From contig JASAND010018443.1 of the NCBI GenBank assembly GCA_030248195.1, positions 62,001 to 126,000 on the forward strand: a stretch of DNA of 64,000 nt, read 5' to 3'. Within the stretch, counting starts at the first letter, position 1. Each line of letters opens with the position of its first letter. Shown here one piece after another: positions 47,204-58,907 of the stretch. The notes below the pieces were generated by a model that saw only the letters and a program-made list of their open reading frames with translations, was not told the origin of the DNA and did not search any database. A program made the translations under genes and the position numbers. Source of the stretch: Trissonchulus latispiculum (lineage: Eukaryota; Nematoda; Enoplea; Enoplida; Ironidae).

Positions 47204-48526
47204 CTAAACGCTGATCACCAGAGGCACCCTAGTCGTCAGACAGACCAGATCCCTGTAAAGGGTTAGCGGGTCCAGGTTCAGCAGGGCCCCAGGTTCTTCA
47301 TTTTCTGCCGATTCTTCCTGTTGTTCACCGTCGTCTGACGTAAGGTCGACAGTCTCTGGTCCTTTACGGGATACCAGTTCATGAGTTGGGTTACCTGCAT
47401 CCCCAGCCGCAGAAGGAGTAGGGCCGGGTTCCACCGGTGTGTCACTGACTGGTTCACGAGACCGGTCGGTCCCATGAGCTGACTTCGCCCGTTTACGAGG
47501 TTTCTGTGCTGATGGCGAGCGAGAACGGTCTTCCGGATCCGTAGGACACGTCGCATCGATACTTCGGTTTCGTTGCTCCGTTTCTACAAAGCGAGTAATC
47601 GCTTTCTTAGCCACGTCCAGACGGGAACGAGGCGACGCAGTCGAGTCCGAAGGTGACGAGGTCAGTTGTGACACACGAGCTGCCGCCTGACGTTGCAGAG
47701 TTCGCATCTGAGCAAGCTGCTGGTTAACACCAGCCAGTTCTTGCTGAGCCTGTTCCAAGGTCTCTTCATCTGTTGTCGACCGTTCCTCAGGAGCTTCCGC
47801 CGGGGCTCCCATGGAGGAGAGAAAATCAGCCACGGAAGGGGTCGACGCGACCTTCCGGAGCTTAGACGTAGGACTTCCAGACGTGCCTGCCAAAGTAGTT
47901 CCACTCGCAGTCACCGCTGGGCGTTTCTGACGTGACTCTGGCGTAGCAGTTCCAAGAGGAGTTGAAATAGTCCCCAAAAAAGAGGTCCCAGACGCTGCCG
48001 GTAATAGCCTAGACTGCTGACCAATGTCCAATTGACGAGATGGAAGGGTCGAGCTCTGCCGGTCCGGCTCAGTTTCATCCTTGGCTGGTGCTGTAAACCT
48101 GTCAGCCTCAAAAACTGCTCCAGCCGGAGAGATTGGGAGATCCGCCTGATGGGGGGGAAATTCCCGACGGCGGTGGAGTCGGAACAACTGGCCGTATGTT
48201 CGGTGGAAGCGGCAGTGTTACCACCGCCACGGCACGATTGGCATCGGTCACGCCGCTGTAAAACGGACCGCTAGACGTCTGAGCCAACCCAGAGGACGTA
48301 GTCACGGGACCGAGACTGGAGGGTTTGGAGGCACGTTGAAAACACGAGCAACGGCATCCGAGTATCTAGGCGGGAGCCCAAGCGGCGTCTGATCAGCGAT
48401 CAATTCCTGATCCACGGAGACATAACCACCAGAAGGCGGAAAAGTGTCCAAATTATCTGGATCCACAGGTGGTTGCTGACCAGACCGGTTGGGTCCAGGC
48501 AAATCCTGTCGCTGGTTGTTACGCAT
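47204..48526 (-). pseudogene. Unit A disordered, coiled-coil N-terminal (gag-like) region
   Basis: The long frame 48187-47204 (327 codons) is Ser/Thr/Pro/Glu-rich. It has a Gln/Leu heptad stretch (LEQAQQELAGVNQQLAQM) predicted to form a coiled coil, a basic patch (QKPRKRAKSAHG) and an acidic C-terminal part (DLTSDDGEQQEESAENEE). The frames 48526-48302 and 48305-48108 upstream continue it after indels. It precedes the exonuclease-like domain and is in the gag position, but has no capsid or knuckle signature. A stop and frame change lie at about 47.2 kb. Confidence 0.55.
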
Positions 48527-49202
48527 GGCGCTAAGCTAGGCTAGTAATTGTCAGAATGAAAGCTTAGCGTATTAAGGCACAAATCCTCAGGCACACCGAA
48601 TAAGGCACAAATATTTGATCCAGAATCTAAGATTGGTAAAGCCAAATCACCAGTTTCTGAAACACGCAAAAAGAAAGTGTAGGAAACGATCACGCATGCA
48701 AAGTTTTCTTGTGAGGTACATATATATGTAAACAAACATGGGGTGGAGGTGATAAAAAGTGAAAGGAAAAAACTTTATAGAAAGAGTGTTGGGGACAAAA
48801 TTTTGACCCACCCAATCTATAGAAGTTTGAAGTTTGAAAGAAACCACCCTCCCATTTCTTGTGCAGGGAAGTACACTGACTAGGTGACCAGCAATTGTCA
48901 GTTGCTGAAAAAACTAACAGCTATACGTATGCACACAAGGACCCTATGGGGTGACAAGGCCCACAGAGACCCAACTATGTAGACACACGCAGACCTCAAC
49001 CAAACAAGCACGTACACTGCAAAAGTGCATATATACATATATATGTTACGGGCAGATGAATAAATTGGACACTTCTGAAAGGCCCACACAAATAGAAAAA
49101 ATACGCATACGCAGAAAAAAAAAAAAAAATTATAAAAATATCCCTCGGCCAGACAAAAAAAAAAATACATGGCCGAGAACAAAGGGACACAAATAACTTA
49201 TA
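48527..49202 (-). other. Leader upstream of unit A, possible degenerate LTR
   Basis: On the minus strand the sequence TTTGGCTTTACC (about 48640) could be a PBS-like start. The peptide PILDSGSNICALF encoded at about 48.6 kb looks like a protease motif but stands alone ahead of the first ORF. A-runs of 14 and 10 (49117-49170) and a 30-bp direct repeat (about 49017 and 49337, CACTGCAAAAGTGCATATAT...) are present. Confidence 0.35.
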
Positions 49203-49672
49203 ATGGACAATATTTGTGTTTATAGCTGTTATTTAACTTCAGTATTATTCTTCACTTTATTTTTAATGGTTTATGTATTGTTCTAAAACTTGTTACTATA
49301 TTTTATTTGATTATATTTTATTAAATTTTACGTATCACTGCAAAAGTGCATATATACATATATATACTAGAATTAAATTTACATATTTACGTTTTATGCT
49401 AACGTATAATTATTTACTTATATATATACGTATTGCCTAATCTCTTATTAATTGTAATTATACCCATACAAATAAGTACATAAAATAATTAATAAATTAA
49501 AATGTTATAATACATAAATTAACAAAATCAAATAAGATATTTTAAAAATCAATCATAAGCTAAGAAAATATAATAACAACCTTTAGACGAAAAATCATAA
49601 ACTATAAAAAATAAAGTGACAATCAATACTGAAGAAATAACAGATATAAACACAAATATTCGGCACTGTTAG
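49203..49672. mobile_element. AT-rich MITE with long inverted repeats, about 470 bp
   Basis: AATATTTGTGTTTATAGCTG near 49209 is matched by the complement at about 49655, and complementarity continues inward (CTTCAGTATT, CACTTTATTTTT, GTTATTATATTTT) almost to the centre near 49430. No coding sequence. It separates unit C from unit A. Confidence 0.8.
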
Positions 49673-49972
49673 TTCTTAGTTTAAAAATTTACGCATCTGT
49701 CTAACTGTTGGAAAAGATATTTAGAGAGGTATTTGTAAATTTTTTGGGTGATATTTTTTTGGGGTGGACGTACCCAGTAGGTAACTACTGTAAGACAGGA
49801 AAACAAGTAAAACAAGCCCAAGTGCTGGAACAAAATGACCAAAATGAAGAAACAAAATGGACAAACATGACGGACAGAGAAGAACACAAAGCACTTACGT
49901 GCAGAAAATTGACCATGACCAGCACTTACGTGCGAGTTGGGTGTAAACCCTATCGAAACCTACTCTACATGG

Positions 49973-50433
49973 ATCAATCCTTGCGTGAAGAAGCTACCTT
50001 GACCGGCCTTGGCCTTGGCATTGGCTTCAATTTTTCAAAGTGGATGATTTCTTGCTTCTGATGGGATCCAATCTTCTGGATCTCGAAGTTGACCTCTGAC
50101 AGCTTCTCCATTATCCTGTATGGTCCTTCGTACTTTGGCTGAAGTTTGTGGCACAGGCCTGAGGGGGTAACACCTGTGACCTTACGCATGACCAGCATTC
50201 CTGGCTCATAGTAGATCGGACTGACCTTCTTCCTCATGGGCCAATCTGTTCTTCCTGGCTGAAGATTCCAAGCACGTACGTGGCTCCGACGAAGCTTTAT
50301 GAAGAGTTACCAGATGCGTTTTCTTATACTGATCATAATTCTCCACGAATTCTTCATTCTGACTGTCGAAGAAATGATCAAGCGGTAAGCGGAGATCATG
50401 GCCGGTCATCAGAAAATGTGGTGCATCTCCCAC
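49973..50433 (-). pseudogene. Unit C integrase C-terminal region
   Basis: The frame 50237-49974 contains YYEPGMLVMRKV, KLQPKYEGPYRIMEKLSEV and HFEKLKPMP before a stop, a standard GPY/F domain. The preceding frame (50433-50206) covers the helical part after the catalytic core. One frame change near 50.22 kb joins them. It would bind LTR ends or chromatin during integration. Confidence 0.85.
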
Positions 50434-51060
50434 TGAGCTATGGACTGATGAACGCTAGATGCACAGCGCCCAAGGTAGGTAATCGTCCCAATCAGTCTGA
50501 TGGGCATCAGCATACTTCATAAAGATTGACCGTAAGGTCTTATTCAATCGCTCCACCACACTATTGGACTGAGGGTGATACGAAGTCGTACGTCGGAGTT
50601 TGGATCCACTCAACTTGCCAAGCGCCGTGCACAACTTTGACAAGAAATTTGTCCAACGGTCAGTGAGCAGATTCATCGGCACGCCCCATCTAGCTACGAA
50701 TCCATTGAAGTAGTAGAAGGCTACCGTCTCTGCTGTTTCGTTCTTTATTGCAAAGGCCTCGGCATACCTTGTGAAGTGATCCACGATGACCAAGATGCAA
50801 GTATTGTCTCTTATCAATGCATGACGTCCATACTGACCAGATCAAGGGGCCGATGTGCTCGGATTTCGTTCTTCAACCCAGCCTGTGGACGGAGAGGCCC
50901 AGGGTTAAACTTCACACAAACCTTACATGTGCGAGATGTAATCGGCGAGATCCTGCGCCATAGTTGACCAGTAGTAACGTGAGGCCAGGTTCGCATAGGC
51001 TGCCTTATGGCTGCGATGGCCGCCAACCATGAAACCTGAGTGAACCTCATCTAGGATCAT
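50434..51060 (-). pseudogene. Unit C integrase catalytic core
   Basis: VSMDVMH carries the first catalytic Asp. After a frameshift at about 50.82 kb come LVIVDHFTRYAEAF, LLTDRWTNFLS (second Asp; the usual Gly after TDR is Trp) and TSYHPQSNSVVERLNKTL (the Glu). So D, D and E are all present, in two frames. A stop follows WALCI at about 50.46 kb. It would insert cDNA, but the frame breaks make it inactive as read. Confidence 0.85.
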
Positions 51061-51835
51061 CTCCAGATATCCTTCCGGCACCGCAATGACCTTAAATGTA
51101 GTACCTCGTCGACGACCCCGCTCGTCCTGGTGCCATCTGAAGAGAAGTCCATTCTGGATGAAGTAGTGATTCCGGAGTTTCTTCAAGCATGCCGCTAATA
51201 GACCATCCTCCGGTAGAACCTTCCGTTCTATATGGTCCAGCTCCGTAGGCCTTTTCGGCGATGGCAGCCTCGAAATCGCGTCTGCAACCACATTGCCCCG
51301 ACCAGGTTGATATTCTATCACGAAATCGAACTCCTGTAAGCAGAGCGCAAATCGCGCCTGTCGTCCAGCTTCAAGAACGGACTTATTTCTGAGAAGATCA
51401 CGAACTGCCATATGATCCGTCCGAATAATGAAAAGATTCACAGACACGTAGTGGCGAAACATTTGACAAGCCCAAACGACTTCAGCTCCTTCCAGATCCC
51501 TTGCCGAGTAATTCTGCTCGTAAGCCACTGGACGCGTTGCCACGCATCTGGCTGACCCGGGTTTCTTCGCACTTCGTGACACTAATACTGGCTATTTGGG
51601 AACAGCCCCCAGACCGTGGTGACTGGCATCGACCGAAATGATGAAAATTTTGTTGAAATTTGGGTAAGCCAGAACCGGAGCCTGGGTGAGAGCCCTTTTC
51701 AAAGCATGATAAGCCACCTGACGAGCTTCTGTCCATTGGAATTCGGAACCATTCTTCAGGAGTTCTGTGAGGGGAGCCGCAATCTTGGCGTAATTCGTCA
51801 CGAATCGACAATAGTAACTGCTCATCCCTAGAAAC
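50923..51835 (-). pseudogene. Unit C RNase H and integrase zinc-binding domain
   Basis: RNase H motifs in order are FIISVDASHHGLGAV (Asp), RDLEGAEVVWA (Glu), IIRTDHMAVRDLL (Asp) and VVADAISRL (Asp), so the DEDD set is complete. A TAG interrupts after GAVPK at about 51.59 kb. The integrase HHCC domain follows: EVHSGFMVGGHRSH and HMCKVC. The order RT-RNase H-integrase identifies Ty3/Gypsy rather than Copia. Confidence 0.85.
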
Positions 51836-52967
51836 GACTTTACGCCTTTTATATCCTTTTATTTTGGAGGAGACAGCTTCGCCACGGCCGCCACTTTACT
51901 CGAATCCACCGAGATACCCTCCGAACTGACGATATGCCCTAAGAAAGGGACTTTCTTCCGAAGAAACATGCATTTCTTCAGCTTGATCCACAGCGAAGCT
52001 TCTGGAAAACGACTCTAAGCATAGCAAGATGCTCAGACAGGTCAGGCGACGGCCCATATGGGATACAAACGCAGTTTTCTCACGATGTTCTGGATAGACT
52101 TCCACCTGCCAGTAGCCGCTGCTAAATGACAGAGGAAAAGATCGAGCTACCTTTGAGTTGGTCCATGATCTCATCGATCTTCGGCAGTGGATAGTTATCC
52201 TTCTTCGTAATCTTGTTAAGCCGTCTATAGTCAATCACCAATCGTTTTGATCCGTCCTTCTTGCGGACGAGGATGCAAGGGAACAACCAAGGACTGGTTG
52301 ACGGTTCGCAAACGCCTGCGGCCAGCATTGAGTTGATGTGCTTCTCGACTTCTGCCTTCTGTTGAGGGTCCATACGATATGGTCGGCTTTTGACGGGACC
52401 GTCCTTACCCGTGTCGATCAAATGCTGATCAATTTTCTTACGCCCGGGATTACCTGGACGAGACACGATATCGTTGAACTCAAGGAGTAAGTCCTTGAAG
52501 CTCTTCTTCAATTCTCCAGGCGCTTCCATGTTAGCAAAATCGACGTGAGCCTCAATTTCCCGTACCTTCTCTTCATCGGTCGGCCCAGGCCGAGGCGTAT
52601 GAACGTCCGCCGAGTAGTAATCTCCGACGAAGCATCCTTCCAGATCTTCTTCTTCAGTTCCTAATGGGCTGCACTGGATCGCAGTACGGTGTGGTGGTTC
52701 ACAAACCTCATGGCGAGGGTCCTGGGGAACCGGGCGGACAGACACAACATTCACCTCTTCCAGCCGTGGTCGGTCGGACCGATCCATGGGGTAGAATCCA
52801 GAACCCATCCGCGTGAGTTTACTAACCCAATTGGCATCGTCCCCCAGCCAGAGCGAGTGCGTAGCAGGGTAACCAAACCACCGGTTGAGATGGTGGTGTA
52901 CTGACTGACGATCAACTCCAGTTTCCACTACGTATGACGTCGGACGGCCTTCTTCTCTGACTTGCAC
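51836..52967 (-). pseudogene. Unit C reverse transcriptase with deleted catalytic core
   Basis: The N-terminal part is well kept: [40 protein letters not shown] and [14 protein letters not shown]. At motif A a frameshift gives [12 protein letters not shown] where LDLxSGYWQV is expected, so the first catalytic Asp is lost. After KTAFVSHMG the sequence jumps to a frame reading DLSEHLAML, so the about 50-60 residues with the PFGL and YxDD motifs are missing. Then come KVPFLGHIVSSEGISVD-like thumb sequence and GMSSYYCRFVTNYAKIA. The enzyme cannot be functional. Confidence 0.85.
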
Positions 52968-53062
52968 TACGGGAATCGCTTCCCCAACTTGGCGCCCTTG
53001 GGAAGGTCAACAGAACGGTCGCCATCATTGTATACGCAGATATATGAGAGCTTGGGGGTTAC

Positions 53063-53640
53063 CTATAAAATGCCGGCTTGAGGGTAAACCCGTCGACTTT
53101 CGATTAAACCTGCATCAGACTCATAGATCACAAGCAAAGAAGACTGCAGGTTGAGGCCGTCAGGCTCAACAGCCTTAGGGACGTCGCGCTCCTGCCCCGG
53201 GAGAATGCGCATAGATTCCCGAACACACAGGACGACGTTGGTCGTAACCTCGACGTTGAAGACTGACGCAATCGCCTTCAACTCTGCCCGATTCAAGAAA
53301 CTCAATAGATCAACACCAGACGCCTCAATGTACCCCTCGCGTTGGTGGATCGAGAAACCCAGATCAGCAAGAAAGTCAAAGCCAAACAGTACCTCTTGCT
53401 GGAGATTTGGAACCACATAAAAGCTGTACGTCAAGGTCCAATTCCTCATACGCAGAGACAGCTGGCACTGACCAAGAATCGTCAAGGAATTACCTTCACC
53501 AGCAGCCAATATTGATGGCATTGGAGCGTCAAGAAGAGGGACACCCAGGGCATCCTTTATCTTTTCCTAGAATGATCTCGATATCAGCGACACGGAGGCA
53601 CCAGTATCCAGCGCTAATGCTGAAATCGGGCCCACACGGA
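53063..53640 (-). pseudogene. Unit C aspartic protease
   Basis: ALALDTGASVSLISRSF has the catalytic DTG codons at 53600-53608, followed by an in-frame TAG (about 53568). The frame then continues with the flap region and VLFGFDFLADLGF, the GxDFL C-terminal motif. It is single-chain sized, as in gypsy elements. The TAG may be mutation or a base-call error. Downstream, frame breaks join it to RT. Confidence 0.8.
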
Positions 53641-53825
53641 CCAGCACGTAAGGTGCTTGGAACAGAGCTATCTTCGTGGATCCTGCAACATATAATGATT
53701 CTTAAGTCAAGTCAAGACCTGACGGACGGTAGGTCCAACCACTGGATCAATCAAATTCACCGAATCCAAATTCGTTGCTGCTCCGCGTCTACCCGAAGAC
53801 TTCTTGATCTTAATGGTTGCTTTTG

Positions 53826-55140
53826 ACGTTTACGGTTTGTCCAATTCCGCTTCTGGTTCGACAGTCATCTCATTATCGCTGGAGTCCGGCTCGACTGAGG
53901 CTGTAAAGCCTTTGGCACGCGTCAAAAAAGCTTCCAGGATCGCTTCGAATTCATCCATGCGATCAGCGAAATGTTTCGATGCACGCTTCGTAGCTTCTTT
54001 CTGCCGTTTAGCAGAACGCTCGAGTTTCTGTTCCTCTTTCCGAAACTCATCGTGAGCGCCGACGAGACTGGCCCAATATGCTAGCAGCATATCAGCGTCC
54101 AAGTCACCCCACTTCATAGGAGGCATTTGACCAAATTCAGTGTCCGGTTCGGATGGGGTGGGCGTTGGCGGGGTTACCTGGATATCCGGTTTGTCCCAAT
54201 TGCCCTCGTCCGAACGACGTAAGGTGAATTTCGGAATAGGTTCTTGAGGAGGTGAAGCTTCCTGGTTTGATGAGACTGGGTTGCCTGTAAACGCTCGTTG
54301 GCGGGTGCTTGTCGACGGGCGGTCCCCAGGGCTCGTGTCAAGAGACCGGGGTTTAACCGATTTCGTGGTACTAGCCCCTTGTGTAGCACTGGGGTCCGCC
54401 GGAAGACTCTTCTTGGGCGCCTGCTGAAGTGTAGGGCTATTCCGCATTGAAGACACTTGAACCCCAATCGAGTTCGAAGAGCGAGATTTTGATGACTGTT
54501 TTGAGCAAGAAGTGGTCGGTTTGTCCACCGTTGCTGATTATACCGAGTCCTGATCGTCCGAACGACCAGCAAGATACTTCTTCGGATTTCGGCCATTTGC
54601 CGGTTTCCGTCGCGGCTCTGTCGCTGCTTGCCCTAGTCGGCCTGACCATTTTCGATAGAGCACACCAAATGTTGGCATTCCCGACGAGGAAAGCCCATGA
54701 TGCAACTCCAAGCATCAGAGCTATCACTGTCCTGCGTCGGCACCGGGTAATTGTCGCCACGTAAGCCGCGACCTGAGATCATATAAACGTGTTCCGCACC
54801 GTTCCGGATAGAGGGCTCATCCTCGACAGGATGAAGCTCATCACCAGAAATACGTCTATGGCGTTGACAGGACGACAGAGGTGTAAACCTTGTCGGTAGG
54901 ATGGCATTGACGGAATGGGAGAGCGGAACTTTGAGGGGATTCCGCGCCGCTTCTATTCGTTTCCCTGATCGTCAGAGACAGAAGTGTTTCAATTTTCCGA
55001 TCCAGATTTACCAGAGCCACAAGACTTCTTACCCCTCCTTCTGCCCCTACGTTGACCACCGGACCGGCCACCAGAATTGTCCTGCCTGGAAGATGCCTGC
55101 TCATCAAAAGATTTCTGGTTATGGTTGGTATCCGCCACAA
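53826..55140 (-). pseudogene. Unit C gag-pro linker region
   Basis: The frame 54528-53830 (232 codons) is Ser/Pro-rich at its start and ends in a basic-acidic helical stretch (EEQKLERSAKRQKEATKRA), probably coiled coil. The frames 54437-54760 and 54856-55254 connect it to gag. No enzyme motif is visible. Several indels interrupt it. Confidence 0.5.
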
Positions 55141-55145
55141 CCATA

Positions 55146-57271
55146 CTACCCATGACCATTGTGCCAAAACGGCGATTTCTGAACATGGCCCCACGTTGCG
55201 GGTTTTTCCACAAACTCGCATGGATCGTATATATTCAGGACATCTTTCCCACATGTGGCCTTCCCGACCACAATAATAGCAGGTCCCTTACCACCGGCGT
55301 CAGCGTTTCGCTTCTTCTGGTAATCCACCATGCAGCAGAGGTCCAGGTCGTCCACACTTTGGCCCTCCAGCAAGGCCCCGGCGGTGACCAATTCCCCTTC
55401 ACCGCCTGAAGAGGCATCACCCACTTGTTGGACCAAAGCGTTCTCAATGTTTTGAAGTTGGCGCTTCATGGAACGCAGATAGGAGGGACACGCCTCCCCA
55501 TCAGCTGATGACGTACCAGGTTGCTGGAGGATCGCGCTCACTGATTCCAATTGGGACTGGGGGTCGCCATGTTCGACCAAGTTCAAAATACGAACCGCCC
55601 GAGTGATAATGTCATTGGGTTGTTCGTAAATCCAGTGACGGGCAATTTTTGCCCGTAAGGAGCTTTGAGCTTTCAGGCCTCGGGAGGCCCCTTCCACCAC
55701 TTTCAGTTCCCGTTCCTTGGGGGATGAGGTGGGGAAGCCCTTACATGCAAGAATTCGAAGTTCATTGATGTACTGATGGCTCGATTCTGATGACTTCTGC
55801 TGGCGCTCAAAAATTCACGGGAGTACTCATCAGCAGTCTTCGTGATGGGTTCGTAGAACTGCCGTAATGCAGACACCAGTTCCTCATATGACTCCGTCGG
55901 CTGACAATCCAGATCCTGTCTGACCGAGACACTCAAGAAAACCAGAGAATCTGACGTTTGAGTTCATTAGGGGCGCCAATGGCTGCCCAGGTGCTTTCAA
56001 GCATATTGAGCCAAATGGACAGAGCCAGGTCACTAGAGCGACCCTTGAATTTATTAATAGTCTTAAACCAGATCATATAGTCCTTCATCAAACGTACAGT
56101 CTCTGCTGTGGGTTTGACCATATTGACCATTGGGATAGGCCGAGGAATGCCACTGGTGGAATCACAGGGGAAAATGGCGGATCCTCAGTAGGGGAAATTT
56201 CTTCCCTGATGCCACCAGGTCCAATCGCCAATTGACGACCAAGGTGGCCTCGCCGGGTGAATGCCCCGCGAAGATTCGCCTGTCTCGAAAGCGCCGAACG
56301 GAATGGTAGCTGATTCGGAAATGGACATGTAGTCACGGTTACGACGAAAGAATTACCCATCTCTCGTTGGGTTGGGGTCGCTGTACCACGGGTTATTTCA
56401 AGCGGTGAGCTTGTAATTGTTGGGCCAAATGATGGAACGTTTGTGGAATTGGAGAGTACAGGACCCACCAGGTCACTGGGAATGAGTGCCCGACCGGCTG
56501 GTTGCGGCCAACCCGTCCATTGACCGCCTAGTTCTGTCGGGTCCCAAGAGAGACGATGTGTCACCCAAGGGATGCCAGTTCGAAAAGGGGTTCAGCCCGG
56601 GGAATCGGAAACTGAAGGAAGAGTTCAGGTCCAGGTCCAACTCGGGGTCCGGTATACCACCCGTTGGAAAGTCCGCAAAAGTTGGCTGAACTGTTCTTGG
56701 ACACCACTCTGATTCGCTGTTCCAAGGAACAAGAAGGTATGAGTAGGATTCTGGTTCTTGGTGACCGCTGGGTCCCAAGAAGACGTCATTGGTCACCACC
56801 GTAACGTCACCAAAGCTGGCATCAAACCCACCAGAATGATCTCCCTCATCACCCGTAGTCGGGTTCCAGATGAGATCCGGCAAGGGCTGATCCATAAAGG
56901 TACGTGTTTGCAAGGCTGAGCTGGTCTGACCAGGTAACTGGTCTGCTTCCTGATTCACGGATGATGGATTTTTCAGGTTGGGCAGATTTCCAGTCAGCTG
57001 CTGATCGTTGGACACATTGGCTGTAAAGCCAGTGCCGAATTCTTCTGAACCAGCAGGAAAAACAGATCTTCGTGATGAAGCAGATCCAGATATCATTTCT
57101 TCCGATGAGTTCCTGTTCACGGAGGCCGAATGGGCAAATTTTGAACTGGTCGGTAACGACCCTGACCGTGGGCGGCCGCTCGGGCCCCCAGAGGGTTTTC
57201 AAGCAGTTCCTTGGAGAGAGCCAGCACTGTGACGAGTTGGCAAGCAACCCATGCACTTTTGGGTCGAACAC
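55146..57271 (-). pseudogene. Unit C gag
   Basis: The N-terminal frame (57120-56473, 215 codons) is disordered and Asp/Ser/Pro-rich. The capsid-like helical part is at 56130-55700 (YMIWFKTINKFKG, LALSIWLNMLESTW), with frame breaks at about 55.93 kb. A CCHC zinc knuckle CYYCGREGHMWERC is encoded at 55241-55281, spanning two frames of the surrounding ORFs but continuous in one. The order capsid, knuckle, protease is normal for Ty3/Gypsy. It would package RNA. It is broken by at least three indels. Confidence 0.75.
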
Positions 57272-57657
57272 CCATGGGCTCCGCCACCGTCCGTTGTTTG
57301 ATGACGTAAGAAAAGTCCAGGAAAAAGTCCAAGTAATTGGTCTAGGCAGTTGTAAAAAATACCAATAGGTAGGAGTTCCAGATCATAGGTAGGTTCGCGT
57401 AAGCGATCAGGAATTTTACCTGTAAAGGTGTAATTTTTCTTTACCAGGCACAGGAAAGAATTCCCAAAAACTTACACAACCCAAAGAATTAGCAGAAACT
57501 GTGAGGCAGCACCAGTTTCCACCCTGGTAGACTAATGTAGCGCAAACGTGATTCTCCAATTGGCTACCCGACAAGTAATTGTCGGAGGATCTGTCGCTCA
57601 ATAGATAACGGACCTGGCTGTCAGGAACCAGGACGGGGAAGCCTCGCCAAACTATAA
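57272..57657 (-). other. Unit C leader with primer-binding site
   Basis: Directly after the LTR end the minus strand reads TTTGGCGAGGCTTCC (about 57651-57637), the usual form of a Gypsy leader/PBS. About 350 bases of leader precede gag. Confidence 0.6.
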
Positions 57658-58214
57658 AGTTACACAAACAATAACCTACCTAACAATAACCTAACAATTT
57701 CCTGCCTACCTAGTCTAACAACTAACCTAACCTACCAAAATAACAAGGCCGTAGAATAAATGATTTAATAAACGTACGTACATACAGTGGGCGTAAGCCC
57801 TGACAGACAGTCAATCACAGACAAACAAAGCACACACAACAATACAAACAAACCTTAGGGTTGAATGAACCCAGTACAGTGTACACCCCAGGGGGAGAGC
57901 GTAGGTGTAGAGGAGACACCGGAGCGTTAACCCAAACGAAAGTATGTGGTAATCGGGATAGCCGACTGGAGTTGGGCAAGAAACTAACACAACTGATGTG
58001 TTGGGGGGTTTTCCAGGGAGACTCCCAAGTGGGCGGGGCTTAGAAACCTCCCCCCCAACCAGAGGTTGACATGCGCATACAGCGCCCCCAAGTTTGATCA
58101 CCTACCCAATAGTTATACCCCACCTATCAACACCTCCCCGACCAACCAAATAGAATGATGACGTTAGCTAAGCCAAACGCTAGCTAAGGTCGAAAAAGTA
58201 TTGGGCGTGTAACA
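57658..58214 (-). mobile_element. Unit C 5' LTR, 557 bp
   Basis: On the minus strand it begins TGTTACAC (58214-58207) and ends GTGTAACT (57665-57658), inverted ends with one mismatch. Inside are a possible TATA element (GGTATAACTA, complement of about 58110-58120) and an AATAAA-like TTTATTAAATC near 57760. The PBS-like leader starts six bases beyond the end. A matching 3' LTR was not found left of 49.97 kb. Confidence 0.65.
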
Positions 58215-58299
58215 ACAATAGATGACAATACATAAATGAATGATTCACATACAATCTCTAGCGACTAACACCAGAGTAGTATAGTGTCCGCTTTTCGAG

Positions 58300-58907
58300 C
58301 CCCCAATCCCAATCCCAAAATCAGGAGTAAATTTTCAGTTCCTATTCTTAGGTTATAGTTACAAGTTTGTCTTCGTTGTTATGTTTTAACACACTTCCAG
58401 ACATTTTAGGTTCTTCACTCACCCTGGTCCTTGGCTTTTCCTAGCTTCTAACTTCAAGTATTTAAATAATTTTGGTGCAGCATCATCCAATCAGGTTTCA
58501 TAAAATTTTCAAAAGGGGTAATCTTTGACCGCCTATAACTTTGCAGACTCATTCCGATTTTGGTGAACTAAAAAGTAGTGAACTCCACTTACTCCGGCCT
58601 GCACTACAAATCCAAATACACTTCTCGACCTGCAGTACAAATCCTAATACCCTTCCGTAAAGTCAACCAATCACTACTCCGAATATTGTTTAACCGTCCC
58701 TCTGCGTTCTTTTCCGGGGCTTGGGACCCGGCGTCGGCCCATTACCAGACTCCTACCTAATCTAATCTACGCTACCTGCCTAACCTACCTAATCTATATA
58801 CAGTACCCATGTACAGTAACTACCCTAATCTCACCTAGTCCGGCGCATGCAATATTTTTGTATTTTTGTATATTTATCATTTTCATGTTTTTGGTTTTTG
58901 TATTTAT
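58300..58907 (-). mobile_element. Terminal region of pPolB element, left inverted arm
   Basis: Complementary to 63.54-64.0 kb over its whole visible length (AATTTTGGTGCAGCATCATC here, GATGATGCTGCACCAAAATT at the window end). It includes the GTCGGCCCATTACCAGACTCC and TACCTAATCTAATCTA tracts. It is downstream of the N-terminal ORF and equals the sequence after the polymerase at 4.8-5.5 kb. The outer limit is unknown because the partner arm leaves the window. Confidence 0.85.

Noticed and set aside
48541..48735. Second protease (LDSGSNICALF) as a gene
   Set aside because: The motif stands alone in the leader of unit A, with no flap or C-terminal motif. Chance or a relic is likelier.
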